Of a DNA stretch of 64,000 nt, positions 56,786 to 64,000 are shown in pieces (within the stretch, counting starts at the first letter, position 1; each line of letters opens with the position of its first letter). A program made the position numbers and the translations under genes. The notes beneath the pieces were generated by a model, which saw only the letters and a list, made by a program, of their open reading frames with translations, made no database searches and was not told where the DNA came from. Source of the DNA: Acaudatibacter sp963835495 (GTDB lineage: Bacteria > Pseudomonadota > Alphaproteobacteria > Caulobacterales > Caulobacteraceae); assembly GCA_963835495.1 (NCBI GenBank), contig CAWIFQ010000005.1, positions 992,001 to 1,056,000 on the forward strand. Direction: 5' to 3'.

Positions 56786-58576
56786 TCACATTCGCTCGGG
56801 CGTGGCGATGCCAAGCAGGTTCAGCGCCAGCTCCAGCTGGGCGAGGGTGGTCCCGGCCAGCGTCAGGCGCGAGGCGCGCACCGGCGGGGCCGCCGTCAGG
56901 ATCGGACAGGCGGCGTAGAATTTCGAGAAGGCGACGGCGAGCCGGTAAGCGTGCTCGGCGATGAAGTGCGGCGCCTTCTTGTCGTAGGCCTCGGCCAGCG
57001 CGTGGTCGAACGCGTCGAACGCCAGCACCAGTTCGCGCTCCGCGGGCTCGGCCACCTCGACTGGGCCGGGCTCGGCGCCATCCTCCGCCGCCCGGCGCAG
57101 CAGCGATTTCACCCGCACCGCCTGATAGAGCAGATAGGGTCCGGTCCTGCCCTCGAAGCTGGAGAAGCGGTCGAGGTCGAATACGTAGGAGGTGCCGCGG
57201 AAGTTGGCGAGGTCGGCGAACTTCAAAGCGGCGACCGCCACCTTCAGCGCCGTGTCCTCGAACGCCTCGGGCGCCAGCTCGGCCCCCAGGTTCGCCTCGT
57301 GCAACCGCTCGCGGGCCTTGGCGCTGGTCATCTCGATCAGGTCGCGCAGCTTCAGCACGCCGCCGGCGCGGGTCTTGAACGGCTTGCCGTCGGGCCCGTT
57401 CATCGTGCCGAAGCCGATGTGCTCCAGCGCGCCCTCGGCGGCGTAGCCGGCCAGGTAGGCGGCGCGGAACACCACCTCGAAGTGGTCCGCCTGGCGCTGG
57501 TCGACCACGTAAAGCACCGCCTCGGGATCGAAGTAGCGCTTGCGATCGAGGATGGTGGCCAGGTCGGTCGTTCCATACATCGCCGAGCCTTCGGACGAGA
57601 CCACCAGCAGCGGCGGCAGCTCGCGCTTGTCGTCGTTGCGGGCGACACGAATGATCTCGGCGCCCTGGTCGGGGAACATCAGACCCTTGGCGCGCAGCTC
57701 CGCCACCATCGGCTCGATCAGGTCGTTGACGTCGCTCTCGCCTTTCCAGACGTCGAAATCGACGCCCAGCGCGTGGAAGTCGCGCTCCAGGGCGGTGCGC
57801 GTGATGCTGGCGAAATGCTCCCACAGCAGCCGGTAGCCGGGGCGGCCGGCCTGCAGCTCGGCCGTCGCCCGCCGCGCCCGGTCGCGGTAGGCGTCGTCGC
57901 TCTTCGACAGCGCCGAGGCGGCCGGATAGATGCGGTCGAGGTCTTCCAGCGACACGGTCTGCGAGACCCGCGCCAGCAGCGGCGCCTTGGTCGCCTCGCC
58001 GGGCGCCGCCTCGTAGGCGGCGACCAGGTCGGCCAGCACGGGATCGGCGTCGAGCACGGCGCTGATCAGGAGGCCCATCTGGAAGCCCCAGTCGCCGAAG
58101 TGGGCGTCGCCCAGCACCTCGTCGCCGCGGAAGCGATAGAGCCGCTTGACCGCCTCGCCGATGATCGAGGCGCGCAGGTGGCCGACGTGCATCTCCTTGG
58201 CGACGTTGGGGCCGCCGTAGTCGACCAGCACGCGCCGCTTCGTCGCCACCTCGCCGGCGCCCAGCCGGGGGTCGGCGGCGATGGCGTTGGCCCTCGCCGA
58301 CAGCGCCGCAGTGCTGACCGTCAGATTGATGAAGCCCGGCCCGGCCAGGCTCACGGCCGCCAGCCGCGGGTCGCCCTCCAGCCGCGCGGCGACTACCTCG
58401 GCGATGTCGCGCGGCTTGCGGCCGGCGGACTTGGCCGCGGCGAGGGCGCCGTTGCACTGGAAATCGGCCAGGTCTGGCCGGTCCGAGGGCGTAACCCGCC
58501 CGAACTGCGCCGTGAGGCCCGCCTCGGCGAAGGCGGCCCCGACCGCCACGCCAAGGTCGGTCCTCAGATCGGTCAT
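56786..58576 (-). CDS. argS: arginyl-tRNA synthetase
   Basis: The 596-residue class I synthetase has an N-terminal Add-1 tRNA-binding domain, the HIGH-type motif HVGHLRAS, catalytic core AHFGDWGFQMGLL, the MTSAKARE region in place of KMSKS, and a C-terminal DALR helix domain. It charges tRNA-Arg in the cytosol; a tRNA-Arg gene is at 31.7 kb. The start overlaps the stop of the upstream gene (ATGA). Confidence 0.96.
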   Translation of the reverse strand: MTDLRTDLGVAVGAAFAEAGLTAQFGRVTPSDRPDLADFQCNGALAAAKSAGRKPRDIAEVVAARLEGDPRLAAVSLAGPGFINLTVSTAALSARANAIAADPRLGAGEVATKRRVLVDYGGPNVAKEMHVGHLRASIIGEAVKRLYRFRGDEVLGDAHFGDWGFQMGLLISAVLDADPVLADLVAAYEAAPGEATKAPLLARVSQTVSLEDLDRIYPAASALSKSDDAYRDRARRATAELQAGRPGYRLLWEHFASITRTALERDFHALGVDFDVWKGESDVNDLIEPMVAELRAKGLMFPDQGAEIIRVARNDDKRELPPLLVVSSEGSAMYGTTDLATILDRKRYFDPEAVLYVVDQRQADHFEVVFRAAYLAGYAAEGALEHIGFGTMNGPDGKPFKTRAGGVLKLRDLIEMTSAKARERLHEANLGAELAPEAFEDTALKVAVAALKFADLANFRGTSYVFDLDRFSSFEGRTGPYLLYQAVRVKSLLRRAAEDGAEPGPVEVAEPAERELVLAFDAFDHALAEAYDKKAPHFIAEHAYRLAVAFSKFYAACPILTAAPPVRASRLTLAGTTLAQLELALNLLGIATPERM

Positions 58577-59286
58577 TTCACCCCGGGGCCACTCGCCTGA
58601 GCCGTGGTCTCGCCGGCGTTGACGCGGAAGCGCTCGCCGTTGCGGTTGAATTCGGCCATCTGCGGCGTCACGTCGAACCCGATCAGCACTTCGAAATTGG
58701 CGCCGCTGACCTTGATGTCGGCGCGCGGGATGGTGATGCCGTCGAGCTCTTCGGTCTTCTCCACCCGGTCGGCGCCGGCGGGAAAGTCGACCGGCAGATC
58801 GAAATACTGCTTGTCCAGCACGCCGCGGTCGCGATCGGTGACGGCGACCCAGTAGCGGTAGACCTTGCGCGAGCCCTCGGCCTTCGGGCCGCGGCCGAAG
58901 GCGATCAGCATGCGGGTCTGCACCTTGATCGGCTGGTCGGACTTGTATTCGCAGGCGGAGCTGAGGTTCTCGATCTCGCCGGTGAAGCCGACCGCCGAGG
59001 CGGCGGGCGTGCCATCTGCCATCTCGACATAGCGGGCGGCGTCGTAGAGCACCTTCACGTACGGGCAGGGACCGGCGTTGCGCAGTTGCGGCAGGGACAG
59101 GTTCTTGTCGCCCGTGCCCCACTCCTCGCTGCGCTTCTTGGCCTTGGCGTCGTCGTCCTGCTGTTGGCCGCCGCCGCCGCCGGGGCCGCCGGGGCCGCCA
59201 CGACCGCCTTGGGCGTGGCTGGGCGAAGCCGCGAGCCAGGTCAGGCCGGCGCAGACGACGAAGGCGAGGTGGATGAAGCGGCGCAT
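58573..59286 (-). CDS. hypothetical secreted protein, glycine-rich N-terminus
   Basis: The 237-residue protein has a signal peptide (HLAFVVCAGLTWLAASPSHA, cleavage near residue 25). A Gly/Gln-rich low-complexity stretch (GGRGGPGGPGGGGGQQQ) is followed by a beta-rich domain (GPCPYVKVLYDAARYVEM, VTDRDRGVLDKQYFDLPV). It resembles alphaproteobacterial Tat/Sec-exported proteins of unknown function. It overlaps argS (ATGA). Confidence 0.75.
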   Translation of the reverse strand: MRRFIHLAFVVCAGLTWLAASPSHAQGGRGGPGGPGGGGGQQQDDDAKAKKRSEEWGTGDKNLSLPQLRNAGPCPYVKVLYDAARYVEMADGTPAASAVGFTGEIENLSSACEYKSDQPIKVQTRMLIAFGRGPKAEGSRKVYRYWVAVTDRDRGVLDKQYFDLPVDFPAGADRVEKTEELDGITIPRADIKVSGANFEVLIGFDVTPQMAEFNRNGERFRVNAGETTAQASGPGVK

Positions 59287-59414
59287 GGGAGGCGGTCCCG
59301 GAAGCTCTACTGCAGGCGGCGAGCCAGATCGGCGTGTGATAGAGCCATATGGTCGGCGCCGCAACGCGGGCGCGGCTGGCGGATGGCGGCGGAAACGCCT
59401 ACGTTCCGCAAATC

Positions 59415-60401
59415 ATGCGCCGCACCATAAAAGTCCTGCTCGCCAGTCCCCGCGGTTTCTGCGCCGGGGTCGACCGCGCGATCCAGATCGTCGAACGAGC
59501 GATCGAGAAGTACGGCGCGCCGGTCTATGTGCGCCACGAGATCGTGCACAACCGTCATGTGGTCGACCGCCTGCGGGCGGTCGGGGCGGTGTTCGTCGAG
59601 GAACTGGAAGAGTGCCCCGACGACCGGCCGGTGGTGTTCTCCGCCCACGGCGTGCCGAAGTCGGTGCCGGCCGAGGCGGTGCAGCGCCAGATGATCTATC
59701 TCGACGCCACCTGCCCGCTGGTCTCGAAGGTGCACGTCGAGGCCGAGCGGCATTTTGCCGCCGGCCGTGAGATCGTGCTGATCGGTCACAGCGGCCACCC
59801 GGAGGTGGTCGGGACGCTCGGCCAGCTGCCGCCCGGCGCGGTCACCCTGATCCAGACCGTCGAGGAAGCCGAGGCGTTCGTGCCCCGCGACGCCGGCAAC
59901 CTCGCGTTCGTCACCCAGACCACGCTCTCGCTCGACGACACGGCCGAGATGGTCGAGGCCCTGCGCCGGCGCTTCCCGGAGATCGCCGCGCCGCACAAGG
60001 AAGACATCTGCTACGCGACCACCAACCGCCAGGACGCGGTCAAGGTGTTGGCGGCGCGCTGCGACCTGCTGCTGGTGGTCGGCGCGCGCAACTCCTCCAA
60101 CTCGGTGCGGCTGGTCGAGGTGGGACTGAAGGCCGGGGCGCGCGACGCCAAGCTGATCGACGAGGCCGCGCACATCGACTGGACCTGGTTCGAGGGCGTC
60201 GAGACGCTCGGCCTCACCGCCGGCGCCTCCGCGCCCGAACTGCTGGTGCAGGGCGTGCTGGCGGCGCTGAACGCGCGCTACGACATCGAGATCGAGGAAA
60301 TCGCCACCCGCCAGGAAACGGTGACCTTCAAGCTGCCGCGGGCGATCGCGCCGCGGGGGGGCCGGGTGACCACGCTCAGCATCGTCGCCACCGAAGCCTG
60401 A
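59415..60401 (+). CDS. ispH: 4-hydroxy-3-methylbut-2-enyl diphosphate reductase
   Basis: The 328-residue protein has three cluster cysteines in GFCAGVDRAI, DATCPLVSKVH and DICYATTNRQDAV. The catalytic Glu region VTQTTLSLDDT and the NSSNS motif are present. It makes IPP and DMAPP, the last step of the MEP isoprenoid pathway, using a 4Fe-4S cluster. It starts at ATG 59415; the divergent neighbour starts 129 nt away. Confidence 0.96.
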   Translation: MRRTIKVLLASPRGFCAGVDRAIQIVERAIEKYGAPVYVRHEIVHNRHVVDRLRAVGAVFVEELEECPDDRPVVFSAHGVPKSVPAEAVQRQMIYLDATCPLVSKVHVEAERHFAAGREIVLIGHSGHPEVVGTLGQLPPGAVTLIQTVEEAEAFVPRDAGNLAFVTQTTLSLDDTAEMVEALRRRFPEIAAPHKEDICYATTNRQDAVKVLAARCDLLLVVGARNSSNSVRLVEVGLKAGARDAKLIDEAAHIDWTWFEGVETLGLTAGASAPELLVQGVLAALNARYDIEIEEIATRQETVTFKLPRAIAPRGGRVTTLSIVATEA

Positions 60402-60475
60402 CCGCGGCAGGCTTAATGGCGGGGAAACCACGCCTCTTTTCAAGGCCTTAAGCCTGGCGGGCGTATGGGGCGGGC

Positions 60476-60857
60476 GTGAGCACGGTCGACGCCATCGCCC
60501 TGAGCGGCATCGCCGCCGCGACGCTGAAGCTGAACGCCTCGGCCTCGAACCTCGCCAACGCCAACGACACCTCGGCGCTGGGCGCCAAAGGCTACCTGCC
60601 GATCAAGGTCGACAACAGCGCGCTGCCGAGCGGCGGCGTGGTCGCCCAGGCGGTGACGCTGAAGCCCGGGTCCACGATCATCTACGATCCGACTTCGGCC
60701 GCGGCCAACGCTCGCGGCTACGTCCAGGCGCCTGAGATCGACCCGATCTCGGAGACCAGCAACATGCTCGCCGCCGGCGCCGCTTTCGCCTTCTCGGTGA
60801 AGGTGCTCAAGGCCGCCAACCAGCGACGAGAAGACGCTGCTGGACATGAAGACCTGA
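60476..60857 (+). CDS. flagellar basal-body rod-like protein, frameshift near the end
   Basis: About 126 residues from GTG 60476. The N-terminal rod signature ALSGIAAATLKLNASASNLAN and C-terminal segment ISETSNMLAAGAAFAFSVKVLKAAN are those of FlgB/FlgC-type rod proteins, here in shortened form. An extra C near 60828 shifts the last 18 or so codons; with it removed the protein ends DEKTLLDMKT. No other flagellar gene is near. It is probably an alphaproteobacterial flagellar-rod accessory gene. Confidence 0.75.
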
Positions 60858-60921
60858 TCGCCACGATCCGCTGCGTGTTTCCCTAGCCGGTCACGACCGG
60901 TTCGGGGGGTGAACCCCCAGT

Positions 60922-61374
60922 CTAGAACGGCACGTCGCTCTTCGGGCCGCTGGGCGGGGCCTCGTCGGTCGAGGGTTTGGCCGGGGCCTGGGGTTTCTCG
61001 CTGGGCGAGGCGAGGATGTCGTCCGGATTGTCAGGGGCCTGGGCCGGCTTCGACTGCGCCGCCTGCACAGCGGCGGTCTTCTGGGCGATAGCGGCCGAAT
61101 CGTCGCCATTGTCGGTCGCATTGGCGGCGACTGCGGCGTTGGTCGCCTTAGGCGCGGCCTGCGGCTGGGGCAGATCGACGATCGGTTGGGCGAGGATGGC
61201 CTGGCCGGACGCCTGGGTGTCGACCAGGCCTTGGGTCGGGCGCGTGGCGTCGCGCGAACTGGCCCTGAAGCCAAGGCCGACGCCGCCGAGCGCGGCGACG
61301 CCGATCAGGAACGCGACCACGCCGACGACGGTGGGCGACGGAACGGAAACCGGGCCGTTTTCGGTCCAGGCCAT
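60922..61374 (-). CDS. hypothetical single-span protein with Pro/Ala-rich tail
   Basis: The 150-residue protein has one membrane helix (TVVGVVAFLIGVAALGGVGLGF, about residues 15-36) and a low-complexity tail (QPQAAPKATNAAVAAN, then SKPAQAPDNPDDILASPSEK). The tail may sit in the periplasm. No family recognised. It begins 32 nt after the PBP1A stop, on the same strand, so the two may be cotranscribed. A palindrome CCGGTCACGACCGG (60889-60902) lies between it and the convergent rod-like gene and may be a terminator. Confidence 0.65.
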   Translation of the reverse strand: MAWTENGPVSVPSPTVVGVVAFLIGVAALGGVGLGFRASSRDATRPTQGLVDTQASGQAILAQPIVDLPQPQAAPKATNAAVAANATDNGDDSAAIAQKTAAVQAAQSKPAQAPDNPDDILASPSEKPQAPAKPSTDEAPPSGPKSDVPF

Positions 61375-61406
61375 GGCGGTACTCTCAGGCGTGCAACTGC
61401 CGCCCC

Positions 61407-63629
61407 TTAATAGCGGTAGCGCGGGTCGTCGTCAGCCGCTGATTCCGGCGGCGCGGCCCGGCGAGGCGGCGGCGCCTCCTCGTCCTTCTCGGCGCCGCGC
61501 GGCGGCGGCGGCGCGTCGGCGTCGCCGTCGTAGTAACCCCGCGGAAGCTGGCGCCCGTCCGAGTAGCGGCCGCCGTGGATGATCACCGGCCCGCGGCCAT
61601 CGCCGTTGTCGATCACCGCGCGGTCGTCCTCGTCGGGCGGTTGGTCGACGGCGGCGTCGCCGCGATCCACGCCATCGCCAGGCGGTCCGCTGCTGATGGG
61701 CGGTTCGTCCTCATAGGTGGGGGTCTCCTCGGAGACCGTCTGCAGCGGCGAGGCGGGCGGCTCGGCCACCAGCCAGGGGAAGTCGCGGGACGGCAGGTTC
61801 TTCTCCGCCACGGTCATGAAGCGGTTCCAGATCGTCGCCGGCAACTCGCCGCCGGTCACCTTGGCCATCGGCGCGCCGTTGTCGTTGCCGACCCACACCG
61901 CGGTCAGCAGGTCGGGCGTGAAGCCGACGAACCAGGCGTCGCGCCAGTCCTGGCTGGTGCCGGTCTTGCCGGCGGCGGGGCGGCCGATGTTGGCGCCGGT
62001 CCCGGTGCCGGCGGTGATCACGCCCTTCAACATTCCGACCATGCGCGTCGCATAGAGCGGATCCAGCACCGGCGTCGGCGCAGAGGTCGCATGGGCGTAG
62101 ATCGGGTCGCCGCGGGTCGAGCGGATCTCGCTGATCAGGTAGGGCTCGGTGCGCCCGCCGCCATTCTGGAACACCTGGTAGCCGGTCGCCATCTCCAGCG
62201 GCGTCACCTCGTAGGCGCCCAGCGCGATCGAGGGGCCAGGGTGGGCCGGGATGTCGGTTACGCCCAGCCGTCGCGCAAAGTCGGCGACCGTATCTGGCCC
62301 CACCTCCAGCGTCAGCCGCACCGAGACGGTGTTGAGTGAGCGGGCCAGGGCCGAGGCCAGCGTCACCGCGCCGGCGTAGCCGTGGCCGTAGTTCTCCGGG
62401 TTCCAGCCGGCGTAGCTGATCGGCGCGTCCTGGCGGATGTCGGTGGGCTTGACGCCATGCTCCACCGCCGCGCCGTAGACGAAAGCCTTGAACGACGAGC
62501 CGGGCTGGCGATGCGCCTGGACCACGCGGTTGAACGGGCTCTGGTCGTGGTCCAGCCCGCCGACCATCGCCAGGATCGCGCCGTCGGGCGCGAGCGTCAC
62601 CAGCGCCCCCTGGCTCACGTTGCGGTGCGCCCCTTGCTTGGCGATCACATCGCGCAGCGTCGCCGTGCCCAGGGTCTGCAACGCGGGATCGATGGTCGTC
62701 TTGACCACCAGGTCGGGCGCCGCGCCAGCGGCGAGCTGGGCGGCTTCGGCCGCGGCCTGGTCCAGCACATAGCCCTCGTCGCCCTCGCCGGCATGGGTGG
62801 CGGTGACCAGTGTCGGGTTGGTGGCGAGTGCCGTGGTCAGGTCTGCGTCGCTGATCCAGCCTTCGGCGCGCATGGTGGCCAGGATGCGATGGCCGCGGGC
62901 GACCGCGCCGGCCATGTCGTTGGTCAGCGCCAGGCGGCTGGGGGCATTGGGCAGCCCGGCCAGGGTCGCGGCTTCGATCAGGTTGAGCTGGCTGGCCGGC
63001 TTGCCGAAATAGGTCTGCGAGGCGGCATCGAGGCCATAGGCGCCGTCGCCGAAGTAGGTCCGGTTCATATAGAGTTCGAGGATCTCGTCCTTGGACATGC
63101 TCTGTTCGAGCTCCCAGGCGAGATAGGCCTCCTGCACCTTGCGCTTCAGCGATTGCTCGCGCTTGAGGAACAGGGTGCGCGCCAGCTGCTGGGTCAGGGT
63201 CGAGGCGCCCTCGGCCGAGCGCTGCTTGCGCAAGTCGGTCGCGATCGCGCGGCCGATCGCCGCCAGGTCCACCGGCCCGTGCTGGTAGAAGCGCCGGTCC
63301 TCGGCCGCCAGGAACGCCTTGGGCACATAGGCCGGCAGCTGCGCCAGCTTCACCGCCCCGCCGTACTTCGGACCGCGGGTGGCGATCAGATTGCCGTTGC
63401 GGTCGAGGAACTTCATTCCGGGCGAGCGCCGGACCGTCCACAGCGCCTCGCGCGGGGGCATCGGCGGGGCGTCGGCGATGTAGCCGCTGACGATCACCGC
63501 CGTCGTCGCCGCGGCCGCGCCGACCACCGCAACCACGACGCCGAACGCGATCAACGCGATGCGCAGCCCGCGACGCTTGCGGCGCGCGGGCGGCTGGGCG
63601 AACGAAGCTGGGTCGGGCGTCGAGGTCAC
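61407..63629 (-). CDS. class A penicillin-binding protein (PBP1A-like)
   Basis: The 740-residue protein has one membrane helix (IALIAFGVVVAVVGAAAA). The glycosyltransferase domain has AAEDRRFYQHGPVD (catalytic Glu), STLTQQLARTLFL and KDEILELYMNRTYFG. The transpeptidase has SSFK (nucleophile Ser in QPGSSFKAFVY), SLN and KTGTSQDWRDAWF. A long acidic, Pro/Asp/Arg-rich C-terminal tail ends DDDPRYRY. It polymerises and cross-links peptidoglycan. Sequence intact. Confidence 0.95.
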   Translation of the reverse strand: MTSTPDPASFAQPPARRKRRGLRIALIAFGVVVAVVGAAAATTAVIVSGYIADAPPMPPREALWTVRRSPGMKFLDRNGNLIATRGPKYGGAVKLAQLPAYVPKAFLAAEDRRFYQHGPVDLAAIGRAIATDLRKQRSAEGASTLTQQLARTLFLKREQSLKRKVQEAYLAWELEQSMSKDEILELYMNRTYFGDGAYGLDAASQTYFGKPASQLNLIEAATLAGLPNAPSRLALTNDMAGAVARGHRILATMRAEGWISDADLTTALATNPTLVTATHAGEGDEGYVLDQAAAEAAQLAAGAAPDLVVKTTIDPALQTLGTATLRDVIAKQGAHRNVSQGALVTLAPDGAILAMVGGLDHDQSPFNRVVQAHRQPGSSFKAFVYGAAVEHGVKPTDIRQDAPISYAGWNPENYGHGYAGAVTLASALARSLNTVSVRLTLEVGPDTVADFARRLGVTDIPAHPGPSIALGAYEVTPLEMATGYQVFQNGGGRTEPYLISEIRSTRGDPIYAHATSAPTPVLDPLYATRMVGMLKGVITAGTGTGANIGRPAAGKTGTSQDWRDAWFVGFTPDLLTAVWVGNDNGAPMAKVTGGELPATIWNRFMTVAEKNLPSRDFPWLVAEPPASPLQTVSEETPTYEDEPPISSGPPGDGVDRGDAAVDQPPDEDDRAVIDNGDGRGPVIIHGGRYSDGRQLPRGYYDGDADAPPPPRGAEKDEEAPPPRRAAPPESAADDDPRYRY

Positions 63630-63691
63630 GCGAACCGGAGGGTGAACGGGCAGAACTTAGAAACTGATAAAGCGCGCGCGAATGCGGCGGT

Positions 63692-64000
63692 TCAATGCTT
63701 GGCCATAGGCTTGGCCGCAATGCGGGGCCTGGAGGAAGCGCCGACCGGCGCGCCGTGCGTCTGCGCCTCGTCCATCAGGGCGCCGCAGTCGGCGTTCTTG
63801 GCCCCGCCGGTGGCGATGAAGGGCAGGATGGCCGCGAACGGCGAGGCCACCACGCCCAGCAGCGCCGCGGCGCCCAGCTGCGGCCCCAGCTTGCTGAGGT
63901 CGATTCCGAGCTTCGGCGCGTCGAACCGGCCCTTCAGCGTGATCGGCGCGGAGACGCGGATCAGCCGGAAATGCTTCGGCTTGCCGCTGAGCGCCAGGTT
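63692..64000 (-). CDS. AsmA family protein, C-terminal part only
   Basis: The frame is open from the window end to TGA 63692-63694, giving the last 102 residues. It contains FRLIRVSAPITLKGRFDAP and GIDLSKLGPQLGAAALLGVV, then NADCGALMDEA, the conserved C-terminus of alphaproteobacterial AsmA-like proteins, which act in envelope lipid transport. The start lies beyond the window. It is tandem with, and upstream of, the PBP gene. Confidence 0.8.
   Translation of the reverse strand, partial: NLALSGKPKHFRLIRVSAPITLKGRFDAPKLGIDLSKLGPQLGAAALLGVVASPFAAILPFIATGGAKNADCGALMDEAQTHGAPVGASSRPRIAAKPMAKH

Overview
The window is GC-rich DNA from an alphaproteobacterium, most likely Caulobacterales (Caulobacter/Phenylobacterium type). 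The evidence is a heme-sensor FixL with FixJ and FixK, a separate F0 operon atpI-B-E-b'-b, ccoNOQP-fixGHIS, a 1600-residue-class NAD-glutamate dehydrogenase, a Caulobacter-style TTGACG promoter and Caulobacterales-like intergenic palindromes. The order is inferred from gene content, not from a search. No phage, insertion sequence or CRISPR array was seen.

Region 1 (1-25 kb) is an oxygen-limitation island. A FixK/FNR-type box (TTGA-N6-TCAA) precedes an overlapping seven-gene run: small membrane protein, AMP/thymidine phosphorylase family, PRPP-synthetase-like protein, beta-CASP metallo-beta-lactamase RNase-like protein, cytochrome c, FixL and FixJ. FixK and a single-domain response regulator diverge from a second box. 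Further boxes precede a flavodoxin-fold oxidoreductase with a universal stress protein, a second universal stress protein, a phasin, an 886-residue fusion of phosphoribosyltransferase, alpha/beta hydrolase and erythromycin-esterase domains, a host-attachment-family protein with a Nudix hydrolase, an SNase-like protein, a MacAB-type exporter and a PEP synthase. Several boxes lie almost exactly 41.5 bp from a start codon, which predicts leaderless transcripts.

Region 2 (25-42 kb) is mostly housekeeping: NAD-glutamate dehydrogenase, a Rieske-ferredoxin reductase, tRNA-Arg(CCG), an exported methyltransferase-like protein, an ABC ATPase, a CHCC zinc-finger protein, DNA polymerase I, the F0 ATP synthase operon, and an ECF sigma factor with a SnoaL-like tail.

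Region 3 (42.5-50.6 kb) is ccoNOQP-ccoG(fixG)-fixH-fixI-ccoS, encoding the high-affinity cbb3 oxidase and its assembly factors, behind its own FixK box. It is the classic output of the FixLJ-FixK circuit in region 1.

Region 4 (50.6-64 kb) holds the glycine cleavage operon gcvT-H-PA-PB under a tandem glycine riboswitch, an AlkB-type monooxygenase, argS, ispH, a short flagellar-rod-like gene, a class A penicillin-binding protein and the 3' end of an AsmA-family gene.

Many genes, including essential ones (polA, atpB), are split by frameshifts, nearly all single-base insertions. I read these as sequencing errors and give each such gene its full reconstructed span under type pseudogene.
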